Assembly: GCF_021462415.1 (NCBI RefSeq)
Contig: NZ_JAKEDS010000001.1
Span: 1,088,273 to 1,152,272, forward strand
Length of the DNA stretch: 64,000 nucleotides
Source of the DNA: Rhodohalobacter sp. 614A
Lineage (GTDB): Bacteria; Bacteroidota; Rhodothermia; Balneolales; Balneolaceae
Direction of reading: 5' to 3'
In this document: in pieces, positions 43,595-52,697 of the stretch
Layout of the letters: every line of letters starts with the position of its first letter
Numbering within the stretch: the stretch's first letter is position 1
Made by a program: the position numbers and the translations under genes
Notes under the pieces: generated by a model
Databases searched by the model: none
Told to the model about the DNA's origin: nothing
Seen by the model: the letters and a program-made list of their open reading frames with translations, nothing else

Positions 43595-46507
43595 GTGGTT
43601 AAACTTATTTTTGGTCGATTTAGGCAACTATTCCTGATTTTTATTCTCATTTCTACCATAACAGCTTGCTCTCAATCAGAAACAGAAATCTATGTAGATG
43701 ATACCAATGAGGCTTTGACGCTTCTTGAGCAACAGCGCTCGGAAGCTATCACTGCTTTGGAACAGGAGGTAACGGCCGAAAACGTAAATAAATTAATTGA
43801 TCTTGGGAGCTGGATAGAGGCCGATCAGTTTTTAAAACAAAGCTCCGGATCAGGTATAGATCTGAGTTTGGCGGAGGCTCGTCTTCTGATGAAAAAGCAT
43901 CAATATCAACAGGCAGAAGAAGTAGTTCAGAATGTGCTGCAGGAGAATCCATCACACATCGGCGCAAACGTTCTAAAAGCAAAGCTGGACGTACAAGCCT
44001 GGAATCTGTCTGAAGCAGCGCTAACCGCTCAGGAAATTTTAGAAGCCGAGCCGGAAAATAAAGATGCCGGTGTGATTATGGGCCAGGTAGCTCTTTTGAG
44101 TCGGGATTATGAATCGGCGTTAGAATGGGCGGAGGATGTACAATCTTGGTACCCGGATTTTGCCGACAGTTATCTTTTGGAAGCGGAAACCCAGTTTTGG
44201 GATCAAAATCCCGCCGAAGCTGAAGAAGCTCTCACCCGTGCAATTGAACTTGATCCATTTAACGCGGATGCCCGTTTTAGTTATGGTTATGCTATCTGGC
44301 GCCGTGTGGATGCCACTCAGCTTGACGATATGGCTAATCAGTGGAACCTGGCGATGGAGGTGAATCCGTTGCACTATCTCACGCATTGGCACTTCGGAAA
44401 TGGCCACACCAATTTAACCTATGCCGATTATGCGGAACCGAGCGACAGCCTCGTACGTGCCCGGCTGGCGGAAGCGGATGCCTTAATCCCGGAAGGAAGA
44501 GTAGATGAAGCGATTGCAATGTCTTACGAAATTGAGTCGGAATATCCCGAGTCTGTATTGCCCGAAATGTTTCGCGGATCGGCATTTTACATGCATTACA
44601 ATATGGATCATATTGCCAGGATTGATTCCGCGCAGGCTGCATTTGAATCGATTTTGGAACGCAAGCAGAACTATGGCCCGGCTCATAATGGGTTGGCGGC
44701 TGTCATCAAACAGCGTCAGTTTACCTACCTGAATGCCTATCCACAGCTCGAAGAAGTGATTGATCAGACCGAAATTCCCGAAGAAGGGTCGGTTTTTTAC
44801 GATGTGTTTGAGGATGCGAATTACTATCCGGGAGATCGCGTGAAGAAAATGATCGCCCAGCAGATTGGTCCCAGCAAAGCCTACCTGCCAATGATCCAAA
44901 TGTTTGATTCCGATTTTGCAATTCCACCCCTACATAAGGATTTGGCCGAGGCGATGGAGCAGAGTTATTTTCGATTCGGTACCACGTTTGATAATCGCCA
45001 GTGGATGGACATTCGCGGCGTGGGAAGTGGCGCAACCGGAATTGAATATCTCGAACGGGGCGCGCACCTGGAGCGAAATGTGCTGGCTCATGAGTATGCC
45101 CATCTCTATCACGGGCGAATCCTGACGGATAAAGAAAGCCGTCGAATTCGGGAGCTTTATTTTGCGGCCAAAGAGGGAGATTACACATTGGATTATTACG
45201 CCAGCAATAATGAAAGTGAATATTTTGCGCAGGGATATGCCGGGTTTTTGTCTGAGTCGAAAGTGCATCCGCTGAATCATAAATCGATGAATACAAAAGA
45301 ATACATTCAGGAAAAAGATCCTGATTTGTATGCATTTCTGGATTCTCTTCTCCAAAAACAACAAGCCTATTTGGATGGCGAAACCGAGCTTTTTGATGAT
45401 AACTGGGCGCAAACATATGTATCACTTGCGGGACGTTCGGGTTGGGGAGGCGGTCCTGACATTGAACAGGCGGCGGAGTATTTGGAAACGGCGCTGTCTT
45501 ATAGTTCCGATTATCTTCCGGCGCTGTTAGAATACGCTGAGTTACACGCAGAGCAAGGCGATTTTGAAGCAGCAGCCGACAAAATCACCCAGGCCAAAGA
45601 GGTTGATGAAAATTATGCGCCGATTTACGTGACGGAAGCTAACCTGATGCACCAGGAGGCATTGCAGGGAAAAATAACCTTTCAGGAAAGTATTGAATCA
45701 CAGCAAGCGCTATTCGAAAAAGTGGATTCGCTGGAAACGGATTTAGCAGAACGCGCGAGTGTGAATCGGTTATTCAGAAGTCGGCTGGAGGAGTACGGGC
45801 ATGTCAAAGAAGCAATGGACGTGGCGAACGGATATGCAGAAAACGGGCCAACGGTTTCGACGTATCTGCGGGATCGCAAAGAGGAAGCCGAAGCATATGC
45901 AGATTTTCTTCAAAGCAAGTTGGGTTTCTCTGAAGAAGTCATAGAACCATTTCAGGAACTGGTTGGCCAAAATCCCCAGAATTTTGAATACCGGCGAATG
46001 TATGCGGATGTTCTTTACAATGCTGGCGACTATGAAGAAGCACTTCGGGTTCTTGAAGAAGGACAGCGAATTTTGGAATCCGCCAATAATGAACGAGCAG
46101 ATTATACACTTCGCATCGCCCGATTAATATTTGATAATAGCCCAGAAGAAGCTCTTTCCATGTTGAGTGACCTGGACAAAGATGAGCTCAGCAGCGAAGA
46201 TCAGGTGCTATTGGCGGAATTATATATCGAATCAGGTGAAACAGAGGAGGCTTCATCGGTCATCGAAGCAATGGACGAACCGGTCACACCGATTGAAAAG
46301 GCCAACAGGCAATACATCGAAGGGAAGCTGGCAATCTCATCGGGCGAAAACGAAAGTGCCATCGAACACTATCAGTCAGCATTATCAGAAAATCCCTATC
46401 ACTTGAACGCTCGCCAGGAATTGACAGAGCTTTATGAAATTCAGGATAATGAGTCGGCCGCAGAAGAACTTTCAGAGGAAGCAGAACAACTGGGAATTAA
46501 TCTTTGA
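43595..46507 (+). CDS. TPR lipoprotein with gluzincin-type motif
   Basis: 970-aa lipoprotein (lipobox STITAC, C25). Many TPR helices run from about residue 60 to 400 (for example YQQAEEVVQNVLQENPSHIGANVLKA, here only by position 109-134) and again from about 615 to the C-terminus. Between them lies a domain with HEYAH at 499-503 in NVLAHEYAHLYHGR and, about 45 residues on, SNNESEYFAQGYAGF, which could supply the third zinc ligand. This looks like a zinc peptidase domain framed by protein-binding TPR arrays. The start is GTG at 43595 after AGAAGG. It fits the peptidase theme of the cluster; no characterised homologue is recognised. Confidence 0.78.
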   Translation: MVKLIFGRFRQLFLIFILISTITACSQSETEIYVDDTNEALTLLEQQRSEAITALEQEVTAENVNKLIDLGSWIEADQFLKQSSGSGIDLSLAEARLLMKKHQYQQAEEVVQNVLQENPSHIGANVLKAKLDVQAWNLSEAALTAQEILEAEPENKDAGVIMGQVALLSRDYESALEWAEDVQSWYPDFADSYLLEAETQFWDQNPAEAEEALTRAIELDPFNADARFSYGYAIWRRVDATQLDDMANQWNLAMEVNPLHYLTHWHFGNGHTNLTYADYAEPSDSLVRARLAEADALIPEGRVDEAIAMSYEIESEYPESVLPEMFRGSAFYMHYNMDHIARIDSAQAAFESILERKQNYGPAHNGLAAVIKQRQFTYLNAYPQLEEVIDQTEIPEEGSVFYDVFEDANYYPGDRVKKMIAQQIGPSKAYLPMIQMFDSDFAIPPLHKDLAEAMEQSYFRFGTTFDNRQWMDIRGVGSGATGIEYLERGAHLERNVLAHEYAHLYHGRILTDKESRRIRELYFAAKEGDYTLDYYASNNESEYFAQGYAGFLSESKVHPLNHKSMNTKEYIQEKDPDLYAFLDSLLQKQQAYLDGETELFDDNWAQTYVSLAGRSGWGGGPDIEQAAEYLETALSYSSDYLPALLEYAELHAEQGDFEAAADKITQAKEVDENYAPIYVTEANLMHQEALQGKITFQESIESQQALFEKVDSLETDLAERASVNRLFRSRLEEYGHVKEAMDVANGYAENGPTVSTYLRDRKEEAEAYADFLQSKLGFSEEVIEPFQELVGQNPQNFEYRRMYADVLYNAGDYEEALRVLEEGQRILESANNERADYTLRIARLIFDNSPEEALSMLSDLDKDELSSEDQVLLAELYIESGETEEASSVIEAMDEPVTPIEKANRQYIEGKLAISSGENESAIEHYQSALSENPYHLNARQELTELYEIQDNESAAEELSEEAEQLGINL

Positions 46508-46576
46508 ACCGGAGCTTCCATCAAACCAAATCATCAAATTTAAAAACAACAATCATCATTCAAATCGGCATCTATC

Positions 46577-48094
46577 ATGGATTCTGTAAATAAAACCAAC
46601 TATATACGTTTACTATTTATACTTTTTTGTGGGTTGTACCTGAGCAATCCGTTGCTCATTCAGGCACAGGAATTAAACCGGGAATTGCCTGCGGATACCG
46701 TTTTGGTTTCCACAGATGAAGTGACCATCAAGGGCGAAAATATTCCTTATCAAGTCATGACCGGAACCCAGCCGGTGTACGGTGAAGACGGTGAACCCGA
46801 TGCGGCGCTTTATTTTACTTATTACGAACGAACGGATGTGGACGATAAAGCCAATCGCCCGATTTTTATCTCGTTCAATGGCGGGCCGGGAGCCGGATCG
46901 CTCTGGATGCACCTGGGATACACCAGCCCGAAACGCCTGAAAATCAGTGACGAAGGATATCCCGTTCAGCCATATGGAATTGAAGACAATCCGCATTCAA
47001 TTTTAGATGTGGCCGATATCGTATATGTGAATCCAGTAAATACCGGTTTTTCCAGGATTCTGAATGATGGAGAAGGCGAACAATTTTTTGGGGTGAATGA
47101 AGATCTGACGTACTTGGCAGATTGGATCGATAATTTTATTTCGCGTCGCGGACGATGGGAATCACCAAAATATTTGATTGGTGAAAGTTATGGAACGCCT
47201 CGTGTTTCCGGTCTTTCAGGTATGCTTCAAAGCCGGCACTGGATGTTTTTAAATGGTGTGATTTTAGTTTCCCCCACGGGATTGGGTCTCGAACCGGCCG
47301 GTCCGGCACCCCGGTCGTCAGTTCTTAAATTACCATATTATACGGCCGCGGCCTGGTATCACAATCAACTGCCCTCTGAATTACAGAGCAGGGATCTGAC
47401 GGATCTGCTGCCGGAAGTAGAAGATTTTACGATTGATGAATACTTGCCGGCCGTATCGCGTGGAGGATTTATCGATGATGCTAAAAAGCAAGAGATCACC
47501 GGAAAAGTAGCTCAATATGCGGGTTTGTCCGAAGAGTTTGTAAGCAATTACAACAACGTTGTACCGGAATCGGCTTTCTGGAAAGAGTTACTGCGTGATG
47601 AGGGTTTTACCATTGGCCGTCTCGATTCGAGATATAAAGGAATTGATAAAGCAGCCGGTGGGGATCGATACGACTATCCGGCGGAATATTCTTCGTGGAA
47701 GCATTCCTTTACGCCTGCAATCAACCACTATTTGAGGGATGTTCTCGGCTTTGAAACCGATCTGCAATATTACGTATCGGGCCCGGTTCGTCCGTGGAAC
47801 CGAGATGGAAATGAAACCGGAGAAATGCTGCGGCAGGCCATGGCAGAAAATCCCAATCTTAAAGTGATGGTTCAGTCCGGTTATTATGACGGAGCGACGG
47901 ATTATTTCTCCGCCAAGTATGTAATGTGGAATCTGGATCCTAGTGGAAAAATGAAAGACCGCTTTCGGTTTGAAGGCTATCGTAGCGGACATATGATGTA
48001 CCTGAGAACGGAAGACCTGGAAAGCTCCAATGAGCATATCCGGGAGTTTATCATGGATTCACTTCCCGAAGAAGGAGCTCCGGCGCAGTACTAA
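46577..48094 (+). CDS. S10 family serine carboxypeptidase
   Basis: 505 aa, exported (signal ending near LIQAQE). An alpha/beta-hydrolase of the carboxypeptidase Y family: the oxyanion stretch FISFNGGPGAGSLWMHLG, the nucleophile S204 in LIGESYGTPR, the acid in QSGYYDGATDYFSAKY, and the histidine in YRSGHMMYLR. All three triad members are visible. S10 enzymes remove C-terminal residues from peptides at acidic pH and usually tolerate proline poorly or well depending on subtype. It is the third hydrolase class in this cluster and the strongest evidence that the SusC/SusD pair handles peptides. A terminator follows. Confidence 0.93.
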   Translation: MDSVNKTNYIRLLFILFCGLYLSNPLLIQAQELNRELPADTVLVSTDEVTIKGENIPYQVMTGTQPVYGEDGEPDAALYFTYYERTDVDDKANRPIFISFNGGPGAGSLWMHLGYTSPKRLKISDEGYPVQPYGIEDNPHSILDVADIVYVNPVNTGFSRILNDGEGEQFFGVNEDLTYLADWIDNFISRRGRWESPKYLIGESYGTPRVSGLSGMLQSRHWMFLNGVILVSPTGLGLEPAGPAPRSSVLKLPYYTAAAWYHNQLPSELQSRDLTDLLPEVEDFTIDEYLPAVSRGGFIDDAKKQEITGKVAQYAGLSEEFVSNYNNVVPESAFWKELLRDEGFTIGRLDSRYKGIDKAAGGDRYDYPAEYSSWKHSFTPAINHYLRDVLGFETDLQYYVSGPVRPWNRDGNETGEMLRQAMAENPNLKVMVQSGYYDGATDYFSAKYVMWNLDPSGKMKDRFRFEGYRSGHMMYLRTEDLESSNEHIREFIMDSLPEEGAPAQY

Positions 48095-48120
48095 TCAAAC
48101 AGAAAATCTACATTTATAAA

Positions 48121-48187
48121 GAGGGTGCCTTTTTACAGACGGCTAACATCTTAAGATTCCTCAAACTATTTCAGGGCACCCTTTTTT
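48121..48187 (+). terminator. Terminator after the S10 carboxypeptidase gene
   Basis: GGGTGCC (48123-48129) pairs with GGCACCC (48175-48181), followed by six T. The loop is long (45 nt), which lowers confidence slightly. Confidence 0.6.
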
Positions 48188-48205
48188 AAACTCTAAAAAC
48201 AGGTA

Positions 48206-49057
48206 ATGAAACTCCCCTTTCTTTTTGCAAAACGTTTTGTAGCAGGTGAAACGTTAGGCCAAGCACTGCCTTCTGTACAAGAGATAAATAATAAAAACAT
48301 TGCTGTAACTCTCGATTTATTGGGAGAAGATGTTACGGATCAACAAACTGCTGACGAAACGGTTACAGAATATATCCATCTGCTGAAGCAAATTCAGGAA
48401 GCGGGATTGAACGCTACCATTTCCGTTAAAGCTACGATGCTGGGCCTCAGTATCGATAAATATCATTGCAAAGAAAATTTGTTCTCTCTTCTTGAAGTGG
48501 CAAAAGATCTGGGCCAGTTTGTAAGGATTGATATGGAAGGTTCAAAACATACGCAGACAACAATCAACCTGTTTAAGGAAGCTCAAAGACAATTTGGCAA
48601 TCACGTTGGAATTGTAATTCAGGCATATCTGCACCGATCAAGAAATGATATCGAGGAACTGGCCGATTTAGGAGGAGACATCAGAATTTGCAAAGGGGCA
48701 TATAACGAGCCAGAAGACATTGCGCTCCAAAATATGAATGCCATTCGCGATGCTTACAAATCATATGTAAAAGTCTTATTGAAGAAGACGTACTATCCGC
48801 GTATCGCCACTCACGATGATGAGTTGATTCAGTGGGTAAAACAGTATGCAAAAAAGGAAAATATCGACAAGTGTGGCTTTGAATTTCAAATGCTCTACGG
48901 ACTTCGGGAGCAGACCATAATCGATTTGGTAAATGAAGGGTACAATGCCCGGATTTACGTACCCTATGGAACCATGTGGTTTCCCTATTTCAGGCGCCGC
49001 CTTGCAGAACGAAAAGAGAATATCTGGTTTGTGCTGAGTACTCTTTTTAAGCAGTGA
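48206..49057 (+). CDS. Proline dehydrogenase
   Basis: FAD enzyme that oxidises proline to pyrroline-5-carboxylate at the membrane and passes electrons to quinone; 283 aa, the short monofunctional form. It begins FAKRFVAGETLGQAL and shows the barrel motifs ISVKATMLGL, VRIDMEGSKHT, IVIQAYLHRS, IRICKGAYNEP, IATHDDELI and FEFQMLYG, and ends with the substrate-binding YFRRRLAER pattern. The P5C dehydrogenase partner is not in the window. Its place at the end of a peptidase cluster suggests use of proline released from imported peptides. An AraC regulator and a truncated DapA-like gene follow. Confidence 0.94.
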   Translation: MKLPFLFAKRFVAGETLGQALPSVQEINNKNIAVTLDLLGEDVTDQQTADETVTEYIHLLKQIQEAGLNATISVKATMLGLSIDKYHCKENLFSLLEVAKDLGQFVRIDMEGSKHTQTTINLFKEAQRQFGNHVGIVIQAYLHRSRNDIEELADLGGDIRICKGAYNEPEDIALQNMNAIRDAYKSYVKVLLKKTYYPRIATHDDELIQWVKQYAKKENIDKCGFEFQMLYGLREQTIIDLVNEGYNARIYVPYGTMWFPYFRRRLAERKENIWFVLSTLFKQ

Positions 49058-49273
49058 TAGGGTGATAATAGATTGATCGCTTAACGCTCCGGAGGGATTT
49101 CAACGAGGAAATTTCAGAGGTGATTTTTTATAAAGTGTTTTCGACCCCGTTTCAAAAAGATGAAACTGCACTCAAACTGACGGGTTTTAGCTTTTTATAT
49201 CTTAATGTTGGTGGCGTTCTTTGCCCGTAATTGCGGGATTAAAAAGAGAAGAGGTGTACCCTGATTTTAGAAC

Positions 49274-50167
49274 TCAACTGAGAACACTTGCTAATTGATC
49301 ACACTTCTTTGTGTAAGATTTTGGAGTTGTCCCGGTCAGTCTTTTAAACTGCCGATTGAAATTGGAAACGTTGTTAAATCCGCTTTCAAAGCATATTTGA
49401 GAAATACTTAAATCGCTGTTTCTAAGAAGTTTGCAAGCCTGGGAAATTCGTACCTCATTTAAAAATTCCGAGAATGTTTTTCGGGTGCGTTTTTTAAAAA
49501 ATCTGCAAAAAGCCGCTTTACTGTAGTTCGCTACATGGGCAATTTTCTTTAAAGGGATATCTTCTTTGTAATTGGTGAGGATGTAATTAATCACACTGTT
49601 AATACGCTCACTTTCTTCATCTTTGGGAGGAGTTGAAGTAGTAACCGTTGTCAGGTATTCATAATTTTGCGATCTGGCTAAATGATTTAATATCGACAGA
49701 ATTTTAAGGAATCGGTCAAATCCGGAGATGTTAAGGAGCTTTTTTATTTCATCACCCAAGGTATATGCAAGGTCAGGATAAAATTTAATACTTCGGTTTG
49801 CATGGCGGATAAGATTTCGGATTGTAAGAGTTTCAGAGATGTTGAAAAATCCATCTCCCAGCGAGTTAATATGGAAAAAGACATTTATCGAGCGGGAACT
49901 GAGGCCCGAATTACTTTGAAAATATTTCGGATCACTCTTAAAAAGGTGGCTTTGGTTCGGGCCGATCAAAAAAAGGTCGCCACGGGCAAAAGGCGTAATA
50001 GAATCGCCCACAAAAAGATCACCCGATCCTTCAATGATATATGTGAGTTGCAATTCCGGGTGATGGTGAAGTTGGTCGTAGAAATGATCTAAATCATCAT
50101 ATTCCAGGACAAACCCTTCTTTATCAATTTTTGGTATGCGAAAATGAATCGATTGTGCTTCATACAT
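49274..50167 (-). CDS. AraC family transcriptional regulator
   Basis: 297 aa. The N-terminal cupin-type sensor domain (LTYIIEGSGDLFVGDSITPFARGDLFLIGPNQSH, about residues 38-71, given by position) and the C-terminal double helix-turn-helix (PLKKIAHVANYSKAAFCRFFKKRTRKTF then ISQICFESGFNNVSNFNRQFKRLTG, about 200-285) are complete. Genes of this type commonly flank sugar or hydroxyproline catabolic operons. It is divergent from the truncated DapA-like gene, which it probably controlled, with a 209-bp A+T-rich region between them. It may also act on proline dehydrogenase, inference only. Confidence 0.92.
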   Translation of the reverse strand: MYEAQSIHFRIPKIDKEGFVLEYDDLDHFYDQLHHHPELQLTYIIEGSGDLFVGDSITPFARGDLFLIGPNQSHLFKSDPKYFQSNSGLSSRSINVFFHINSLGDGFFNISETLTIRNLIRHANRSIKFYPDLAYTLGDEIKKLLNISGFDRFLKILSILNHLARSQNYEYLTTVTTSTPPKDEESERINSVINYILTNYKEDIPLKKIAHVANYSKAAFCRFFKKRTRKTFSEFLNEVRISQACKLLRNSDLSISQICFESGFNNVSNFNRQFKRLTGTTPKSYTKKCDQLASVLS

Positions 50168-50376
50168 AGTACTATATTCTTAATTAACAGTACTTAATTA
50201 ATCACGGAGGCCAATTTTATATAATTATTTGGCTTATACAAGCTGTAGAGATCAATCTGATAATATTTTCATAATTTTAGAAAATATTATATAGGTATTG
50301 GCTTTATTCTTTCTCGTTATTTTAGGCAAATAACACAAGTAACCTAAAAAAATAATTATAAAGCTTCATTGGAAAG

Positions 50377-50859
50377 GTGTTTACCCAGCAATCCATGCTT
50401 GAGCAACTTTTAAAGCTCGATAATATCCAGGCCATAAAAGAATCTACGCGCGATCTTACGAATGTAACAAGGATGATCAACCGGTTTGGTGATGAGATTA
50501 AAATTCTCTGTGGCGTGGATACATTGGCAATGGAAGCGATGATTATGGGGGCTCATGGATGGGTTGCCGGCTTGGTAGCCGCTTTTCCGCACGAAACCGT
50601 TGCTGTGTATCAATTGATACAAGAAGGTAAAATCAAGCAAGCACGAGAGCTTTTCAGATGGTTTTTGCCATTGCTTGAACTCGATATCAATTCCAAACTT
50701 GTTCAGAATATAAAACTGGCAGAAGTGGCAACGGGTTTGGGGACAGAATACGTTCGCCCACCGCGATTACCGTTGGCGGGAGAAGAAAGAGAATCCGTTC
50801 AGAATATTATCGATACGGCTTTGGCCAGCCGGCCTGATTTGTCGGCAACAACTTTTTAA
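50377..50859 (+). pseudogene. Truncated DapA-family aldolase/lyase gene (C-terminal half)
   Basis: Only about 160 codons of a normally 290-310-residue dihydrodipicolinate-synthase/NAL-family enzyme remain. The segment DNIQAIKEST carries the Schiff-base lysine (K15 if translation starts at ATG 50395), followed by ILCGVDTLAMEAMIMGAHGWVAGLV, typical of the family's second half. The TIM-barrel's first half, with the YNNP and TTGE motifs, is absent, and the 200 bp upstream is A+T-rich and does not encode it in any frame I could read. Homology begins abruptly at about 50377 (VFTQQSMLEQLL, the 'TPEML' helix). It is probably a deletion remnant; with AraC and proline dehydrogenase next door, the original enzyme may have been a hydroxyproline-pathway deaminase. 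Confidence 0.8.
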
Positions 50860-50961
50860 TAAGCAAAAATATATTTCTTCTTGCCAAACAATCCGGCAAT
50901 GGGCGGAGGCGCTGTTGAATCACCCGATGATTAACCCAAATCGTTTTATGTGAGTTTGATT

Positions 50962-51591
50962 TTAATCGTCAGGATTGCCATTTACAGGAATTTTATTGTC
51001 GTATTCAACACGTGTGATCGGAACCTCATACGGCTCCCAAATACCAAATGACAGAAACGGAGCAATGCTCTTCCAAATCCTCATGATCTCGCTGTCTTCT
51101 TTGAATGTAGCTCTTAGAATGGCCATCAAATCTTCATTTATCTTTCGTTCCCACTCGGCTCCATATCGATTATAACCTTCTTCTTCGCTCATCAAGAAAT
51201 CTTCGGGGGTGCGGTAGTTAAGCTGTCTGTAAAACCGGTGGGTGCTGCCATAATCATTCAATTGATAGCGATTCATGTCAGATTGCAGGATATCCATTTG
51301 GTAGGGAGCTGCGTTGGGATTCTGCGGTTGTTCTGCACTTTGCTCTTCCGGGAACTCTCTTGGGGTTTTGGTACTGTCTTCACTTTGTGCCAAAGCCACA
51401 GATGCAAAACTCAGTGTAATCAGAATAACTCCGGTAAACGTTCTTGGAAATGCCGGGCAAATTCCGGACTTCGTAAGTGTGAAATAAATCTGCCTCAAAA
51501 AAAGTATAAGCCAGGATCTCATTTTTGAGGAAATTCCAGTTCGATTAATTTTTTCAAAAGTGAATGTATTTGATGAAACCGGCTCCATCAT
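50962..51591 (-). CDS. Hypothetical exported protein
   Basis: 209 aa from ATG 51591; an internal ATG (MRSWLILFLRQ, codon 24) is an alternative start. A hydrophobic signal segment ends near SVALAQSED (about residue 70). The mature part is Gln/Asn/Pro-rich at first (EEQSAEQPQNPNAAP) and then Tyr/Arg-rich and helical (STHRFYRQLNYRTPEDFLMSEEEGYNRYG), ending near ITRVEYDNKIPVNGNPDD. I recognise no family. It faces away from its right-hand neighbour across 369 bp and is convergent with the truncated lyase gene. Confidence 0.6.
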   Translation of the reverse strand: MMEPVSSNTFTFEKINRTGISSKMRSWLILFLRQIYFTLTKSGICPAFPRTFTGVILITLSFASVALAQSEDSTKTPREFPEEQSAEQPQNPNAAPYQMDILQSDMNRYQLNDYGSTHRFYRQLNYRTPEDFLMSEEEGYNRYGAEWERKINEDLMAILRATFKEDSEIMRIWKSIAPFLSFGIWEPYEVPITRVEYDNKIPVNGNPDD

Positions 51592-51960
51592 AAAGCCATA
51601 ATAATAAACTACTGAGTTCCGGTATTATTTTAGTTTGTTTCAATTTCGATTAAAACAGGCCGGTATGTTGATTTTTATACATTGAGAAGCCCCCCGCAAA
51701 AAAACGATGTTATGGAACAATTCCTATTCAAAGCTATCTAACTATCTGTAACTCATTAGAAATCTTATTGATAGACTTAATGAGTTACAATATATCAACA
51801 CGAAGCCAGATTGTTTGTCGGTTCAAATTGGCAGTGGAGAACAAATTTAATGTGGTGCGCAGAAATTAAGGACCTTCCATCACTGCGATTAATGGACCGA
51901 TATTCATTTAGGCCGTGTTTAAAACGAACAATGAACCCTAACAAAAACAGAAGATTCAAG
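51592..51960. other. 369-bp intergenic region with a perfect inverted repeat
   Basis: No gene recognised. TGTAACTCATTA at 51747-51758 is exactly mirrored by TAATGAGTTACA at 51778-51789 with a 19-nt A+T-rich loop. No T-tract follows, so an operator or a structured RNA element is more likely than a terminator. It lies about 170 bp upstream of the small lipoprotein gene and 156 bp upstream of the divergent hypothetical gene. Confidence 0.5.
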
Positions 51961-52383
51961 ATGAAAAAATCAGTGAGAATAATAGTTGCGCTTCTTTTTA
52001 TGATGAGTACAGCCTTTTTTGTACAGTGTGGAGACTCAGGCGAAATGGAAGCCGACAATAATTTTGAACAAGAACGAGAGGAATTGCTGGCAGATCTTGA
52101 AGATCTCGAGCAAAACATAAATGAAGATCTGGATGAACTGGGAACCCGGATTGAAGATGCCGGCGAAGATCTTGATGAAGGTGTACAAGAGGCCTATAAC
52201 GAACTTCAGGATCAACAAAATGAAGTTGAAGAAGCCATTACAGAAGTAGAAAATGCTACCGAAGATGGTTGGGAAAATGTTAAATCAAATACCCAAGAGG
52301 TATATGATGACATTTCTGACCAATTCGCACAATGGCAACAGGACCTTGAAAACCTGGAAATAGATATTGATGCGAATTCTTAA
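51961..52383 (+). CDS. Small acidic coiled-coil lipoprotein
   Basis: 140 aa, lipobox AFFVQC (C23). The mature part is highly acidic and heptad-patterned (EREELLADLEDLEQNINEDLDELG; LQDQQNEVEEAITEVENATEDGW), so a helical, rod-like periplasmic lipoprotein is predicted. The frame is open upstream to TTG 51811, but ATG 51961 gives the signal peptide. A strong terminator follows, so it is transcribed alone. Function unknown; such proteins are often envelope-stress-linked, which is not shown here. Confidence 0.78.
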   Translation: MKKSVRIIVALLFMMSTAFFVQCGDSGEMEADNNFEQEREELLADLEDLEQNINEDLDELGTRIEDAGEDLDEGVQEAYNELQDQQNEVEEAITEVENATEDGWENVKSNTQEVYDDISDQFAQWQQDLENLEIDIDANS

Positions 52384-52407
52384 GAAGTAATTTCGCAGAA
52401 ACTAAAA

Positions 52408-52438
52408 AAGGGCGGCCATTATTGGCGGCCCTTTTTTT
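52408..52438 (+). terminator. Terminator after the coiled-coil lipoprotein gene
   Basis: AGGGCGGCCA (52409-52418) pairs with TGGCGGCCCT (52423-52432) with one mismatch, followed by seven T. The remaining 260 bp to the FIST gene hold no gene that I can see. Confidence 0.85.
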
Positions 52439-52697
52439 ATGGTTAAAATTTTTTTGAACAGTTTATACAAGGCTACTCTTTTATTATTTCTTGCTTGAAG
52501 ACTTGTGTTAGTTTTAATCATCAGGCAAGACCTCTCCTCCAAAATTCTTTTTTACCGGTTAAAAATACATTTTAAAAGTTATGATGGATCGATTCTAAAT
52601 AGCTCCGTCAAGATGAGAAGAAATCTATTTGGTTTATCCGTAACTTTTATTTTAGTAACATTTGTGAAATACGGGCTTTAAATAACGGTTGGCTTAC

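Noticed and set aside
50900-50934. Short reading NPAMGGGAVESPDD followed by a stop, a possible tail of another lost gene
   Set aside because: Too short and without an upstream coding frame; cannot be told from chance.
51811-51960. N-terminal extension of the coiled-coil lipoprotein
   Set aside because: It opens at a TTG with no ribosome-binding site, and ATG 51961 gives a perfect lipoprotein signal peptide.
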